Shown here: positions 33,436 through 35,399 of the stretch, one piece after another
How the letters are laid out: each line of letters begins with the position of its first letter
Position numbering within the stretch: position 1 is the stretch's first letter
NCBI RefSeq assembly: GCF_024297145.1
Contig: NZ_JANCTC010000031.1
Location: forward strand, 1 to 35,399
Source: Mesorhizobium sp. LMG 17147
GTDB taxonomy: Bacteria > Pseudomonadota > Alphaproteobacteria > Rhizobiales > Rhizobiaceae
Direction: 5' to 3'
DNA: 35,399 nt
Position numbers and translations under genes: made by a program
Notes under the pieces: model-generated
Databases searched by the model: none
What the model saw: the letters and a program-made list of their open reading frames with translations, nothing else
Told to the model about the DNA's origin: nothing

Positions 33436-34713
33436 GTGAAAAAAGCAGAGATCAAACGCCGATTCGCAGTGCTGACTTCTGTGGGGATTGTTGCAGGTTT
33501 TGCCCTTTTTGCCTTTTGTGGAAAAAGCAGCCTTGCGCAGCCGTCGCAGGATTTCGGCTGGGGCAACATTCCTGCACTCTCCCTGGCGGGCGATCTCAAG
33601 GCGTACTGGAATGTGATCGACGGCTCGAAGGGCGAAGCTGCGAAGAACGCCTACGCCCGGGGGTTCGAGCCTGTGACAGTCTTGAACACCTACGCGGATT
33701 TTCCCAGGCAACGCGAGAACATCACCGTCGCAATAGGCAGTCACCACGTCAATCCGTGGCAGAAGCCGCCATTCTTTGAACGTGTCATCCGGCGCAACAT
33801 CCAACAGGCTGTCCCAAATGGGATATATGTTCACGACATAGAATTCCCCTTTGAGGAAGACACAAAGCTCGCTTGGGAAGATGGGGCGGCACGGCGGGCT
33901 TCCGGCGTCCAGTCGAGGGAAGCTTTCGACGAAGCCTATTTTAAACAGTGGGCGCAATGGTTCTGGCTACCGCTGAAATGGACGAAGGAAAGCTATCCCA
34001 CGACTCGCGTTGGGCTATACGGTGTCCAGCCATTCCACCGGAGCATTTCACCAACTGCGGCTCAAAATGACGGCACACACAACTCAGATTGGCGATTGTG
34101 GAAGTATATCGACTCCTACGTCGATTTCTACGTGGCCAGCATTTATCTTTTCTATGATCAACCTGACGCTGTCTTATACATGGCAACCAATGTCGAGGAG
34201 AATTATCTGCGCACCCGGTCTGTGGGCGACAAGCCGGTCTACGCCTATGAGTGGCTGCGATTTCATGGCGCAAACAATGCGTTGAAGGGAAAGGAACTGC
34301 CGTCCTATCTGGTCGAGGCGATGGCGATCGTTCCCTATTTCAGTGGCGCCAAGGGAGTCGTTCTGTGGGGCTATGAGCCTCAGGTGAAAACCGGGACGCA
34401 ACAGCCTTACGAGCAGCTTCCGCTTTTCGTTCGGTCGCTAAACAGGGTCGCTATGCTTTCAGAAAAATTATCCCGCGGTCAGCTGCTGATCGACCGGCCT
34501 GCCCATGAAGTATGGAAAGCACACGGACCGTTGATCCGCAAAGTGATGGTGGATGAGGATGAATGCATCGTGATGGCGATCAGTCCATGGCAGAGTGACG
34601 ACAAGCGCACGACATACCCGGTCCAATGCGGCCAGCTCAGTGCCCAGATAAGTATTGACGGTCGGCACACAACTCTGGCGGTGATCAACAGACGAGGGCT
34701 GCAGATCTATTGA
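33436..34713 (+). CDS. Exported protein resembling glycoside hydrolase family 56 (hyaluronidase-like)
   Basis: A 425-residue protein starting at GTG with GGAGG 5 bases upstream; residues 10-35 form a signal peptide or anchor ending SSLAQP. The mature part resembles GH56 hyaluronidases. IYVHDIEFPFE gives Asp134 and Glu136, matching the D-x-E catalytic pair. VGLYGVQPF (193-200) corresponds to the GYYxFP segment. VDFYVASIYLFYD, KPVYAYEWLRF (266-275) and SGAKGVVLWGYEP (303-315) match YPSIYL, PVxAYxR and GAxGVVLWG. GH56 enzymes cleave beta-1,4 bonds to N-acetylhexosamine or act as lyase-like family members. The substrate here, perhaps the adjacent polysaccharide, is inference. I judge the fold likely, the activity open. 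Confidence 0.65.
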   Translation: MKKAEIKRRFAVLTSVGIVAGFALFAFCGKSSLAQPSQDFGWGNIPALSLAGDLKAYWNVIDGSKGEAAKNAYARGFEPVTVLNTYADFPRQRENITVAIGSHHVNPWQKPPFFERVIRRNIQQAVPNGIYVHDIEFPFEEDTKLAWEDGAARRASGVQSREAFDEAYFKQWAQWFWLPLKWTKESYPTTRVGLYGVQPFHRSISPTAAQNDGTHNSDWRLWKYIDSYVDFYVASIYLFYDQPDAVLYMATNVEENYLRTRSVGDKPVYAYEWLRFHGANNALKGKELPSYLVEAMAIVPYFSGAKGVVLWGYEPQVKTGTQQPYEQLPLFVRSLNRVAMLSEKLSRGQLLIDRPAHEVWKAHGPLIRKVMVDEDECIVMAISPWQSDDKRTTYPVQCGQLSAQISIDGRHTTLAVINRRGLQIY

Positions 34714-34981
34714 TCCGAGGGACACAGCCGATTTGCGCACGCATTGCCCGCCAGAAGTTTGTCTGGAAAAGTCGAGATGCCTGTAAAGCCGCGGCTTAGG
34801 TCACAGTAGACCGACTTCTCCGGACCAATCCCCCGTGCCTTCTTGACATTGATCTGCGCATAGTTTTCCCAAGCACGTGGATCGTCGTGCCGCAGGGGGC
34901 GGCAAGAAATGCACCGCCGATAGGATGTGGCCTCACTCCTTGCCTCGTTTGAATGTCAAAAAAGTTAAAGGTATCAACCAA

Positions 34982-35399
34982 ATGACCGAACGGATCGTCA
35001 GTTTTGTCATGAGCGGCGGCGTCGGCTCGCGGCTGTGGCCGCTGTCGCGCGAGGATAATCCCAAGCAGTTCCATGATTTCTCCGGCGACGGCTCGATGCT
35101 GGCAAGACGCTGCGGCGGCTGACCGCGCGGCCGGAGGGCGAAACGCCGGTCTTCCTGATTGCCTCGGAAATGCGCGCCGACCGCGTTCATGCCGATATTG
35201 CCGGTCTCGAGCTTTCGGGCGGCGGCCCGCTGTTCGAGCCGACCGGCCGCAACACTGCCGCGGCCGTTGCCCTGGCAAGCCTGCGCACCTTGTCGGAATT
35301 CGGCGACAGCCTGGTGCTGGTGGTGCCCTCCGACCACGAGATCGCGACGGCGCAGCAATTCTGGCAGAGCGTCGAAGCCGGCACCGCGGCGGCGCGCGA
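34982..35399 (+). pseudogene. manC: Mannose-1-phosphate guanylyltransferase (manC-like), frameshifted and cut by window end
   Basis: Starts MTERIVSFVMSGGVGSRLWPLSREDNPKQF, the pyrophosphorylase signature GGxGxRLWPxSR of GDP-mannose pyrophosphorylases. The frame breaks near 35101-35105. One base is missing after SML, leading to a TGA at 35120-35122. The expected sequence goes on in another frame with KTLRRLTARPEGETPVFLIAS, FEPTGRNTAAAVALASL and VLVVPSDHEI to the window edge. If intact it would make GDP-mannose for gmd. The single-base loss may be a true mutation or a sequencing error; the remaining codons look well conserved, which favours a recent event or an error. AAAGG lies 10 bases upstream of the ATG. 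Confidence 0.8.

Noticed and set aside
34786..34797. Perfect 12-base palindrome AAGCCGCGGCTT
   Set aside because: Too short, with no loop or T-run to call a terminator, and no known operator match. A chance palindrome in GC-rich DNA is plausible.
34845..34875. TTGACA at about 34843 as a promoter for manC
   Set aside because: The -35 is perfect, but the position 17 bases downstream reads TTCCCA, which is not a plausible -10.

Overview
The window looks like the chromosome of an alphaproteobacterium of the order Hyphomicrobiales, most likely Mesorhizobium or a close relative. This rests on the high GC and codon use of the left half and on the combination of full-length PPDK, BioY, DUF1499, an AlkK/DmdB-like acyl-CoA ligase and an IS481-type transposase of a form familiar to me from rhizobia. 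I could run no database search, so the taxonomy is an inference.

Layout. Positions 1-1501 (minus) hold the N-terminal part of a secreted RTX-repeat protein with a glycosidase-like head, followed by an AT-rich gap, a tRNA-Gln(UUG) with a clear promoter, and a VOC protein. Positions 2865-12862 are ordinary housekeeping and metabolic genes: ppdK, a GT9 heptosyltransferase-like enzyme, a divergent polysaccharide deacetylase, DUF427, a hypothetical protein, an acyl-CoA ligase, DUF1499, an MBL hydrolase and bioY.

Positions 13328-31340 are a long, all-plus-strand Wzx/Wzy-type surface polysaccharide cluster. It opens with a NusG paralogue and a leader holding two stem-loops and a motif nearly identical to the enterobacterial ops element (the RfaH recruitment site). 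Next come UDP-glucose dehydrogenase, a polyprenyl-phosphate sugar-phosphate transferase, gmd, a GT2 and UDP-glucuronate decarboxylase. These predict UDP-GlcA, UDP-Xyl and a GDP-6-deoxyhexose as precursors. At 19883-20083 lies a decayed fragment of an older wzx gene. It sits exactly at the left edge of a visibly lower-GC block (about 20.1-26.7 kb) that carries its own glycosyltransferases, acetyltransferase, Wzx, methyltransferase and Wzy-like polymerase, as expected of a swapped polysaccharide-type cassette. The cluster continues with two GT4s, a WcaF-like acetyltransferase, a GT2 and an FkbM methyltransferase.

The right end is mosaic. A degenerate IS481-family element lies between CTAG sites, one of which supplies the stop codon of the neighbouring minus-strand methyltransferase. 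Beyond it are a secreted protein resembling GH56 hyaluronidases and a manC-like GDP-mannose pyrophosphorylase start that is frameshifted and runs off the window.

How they work together: nucleotide-sugar enzymes feed six glycosyltransferases and one initiating transferase. The lipid-linked repeat is decorated (O-acetyl, probably O-methyl), flipped by Wzx and polymerised by Wzy. Chain-length control and export genes (Wzc/Wza type) are not in the window. Two secreted glycosidase-like proteins flank the locus and may trim or release the polymer.
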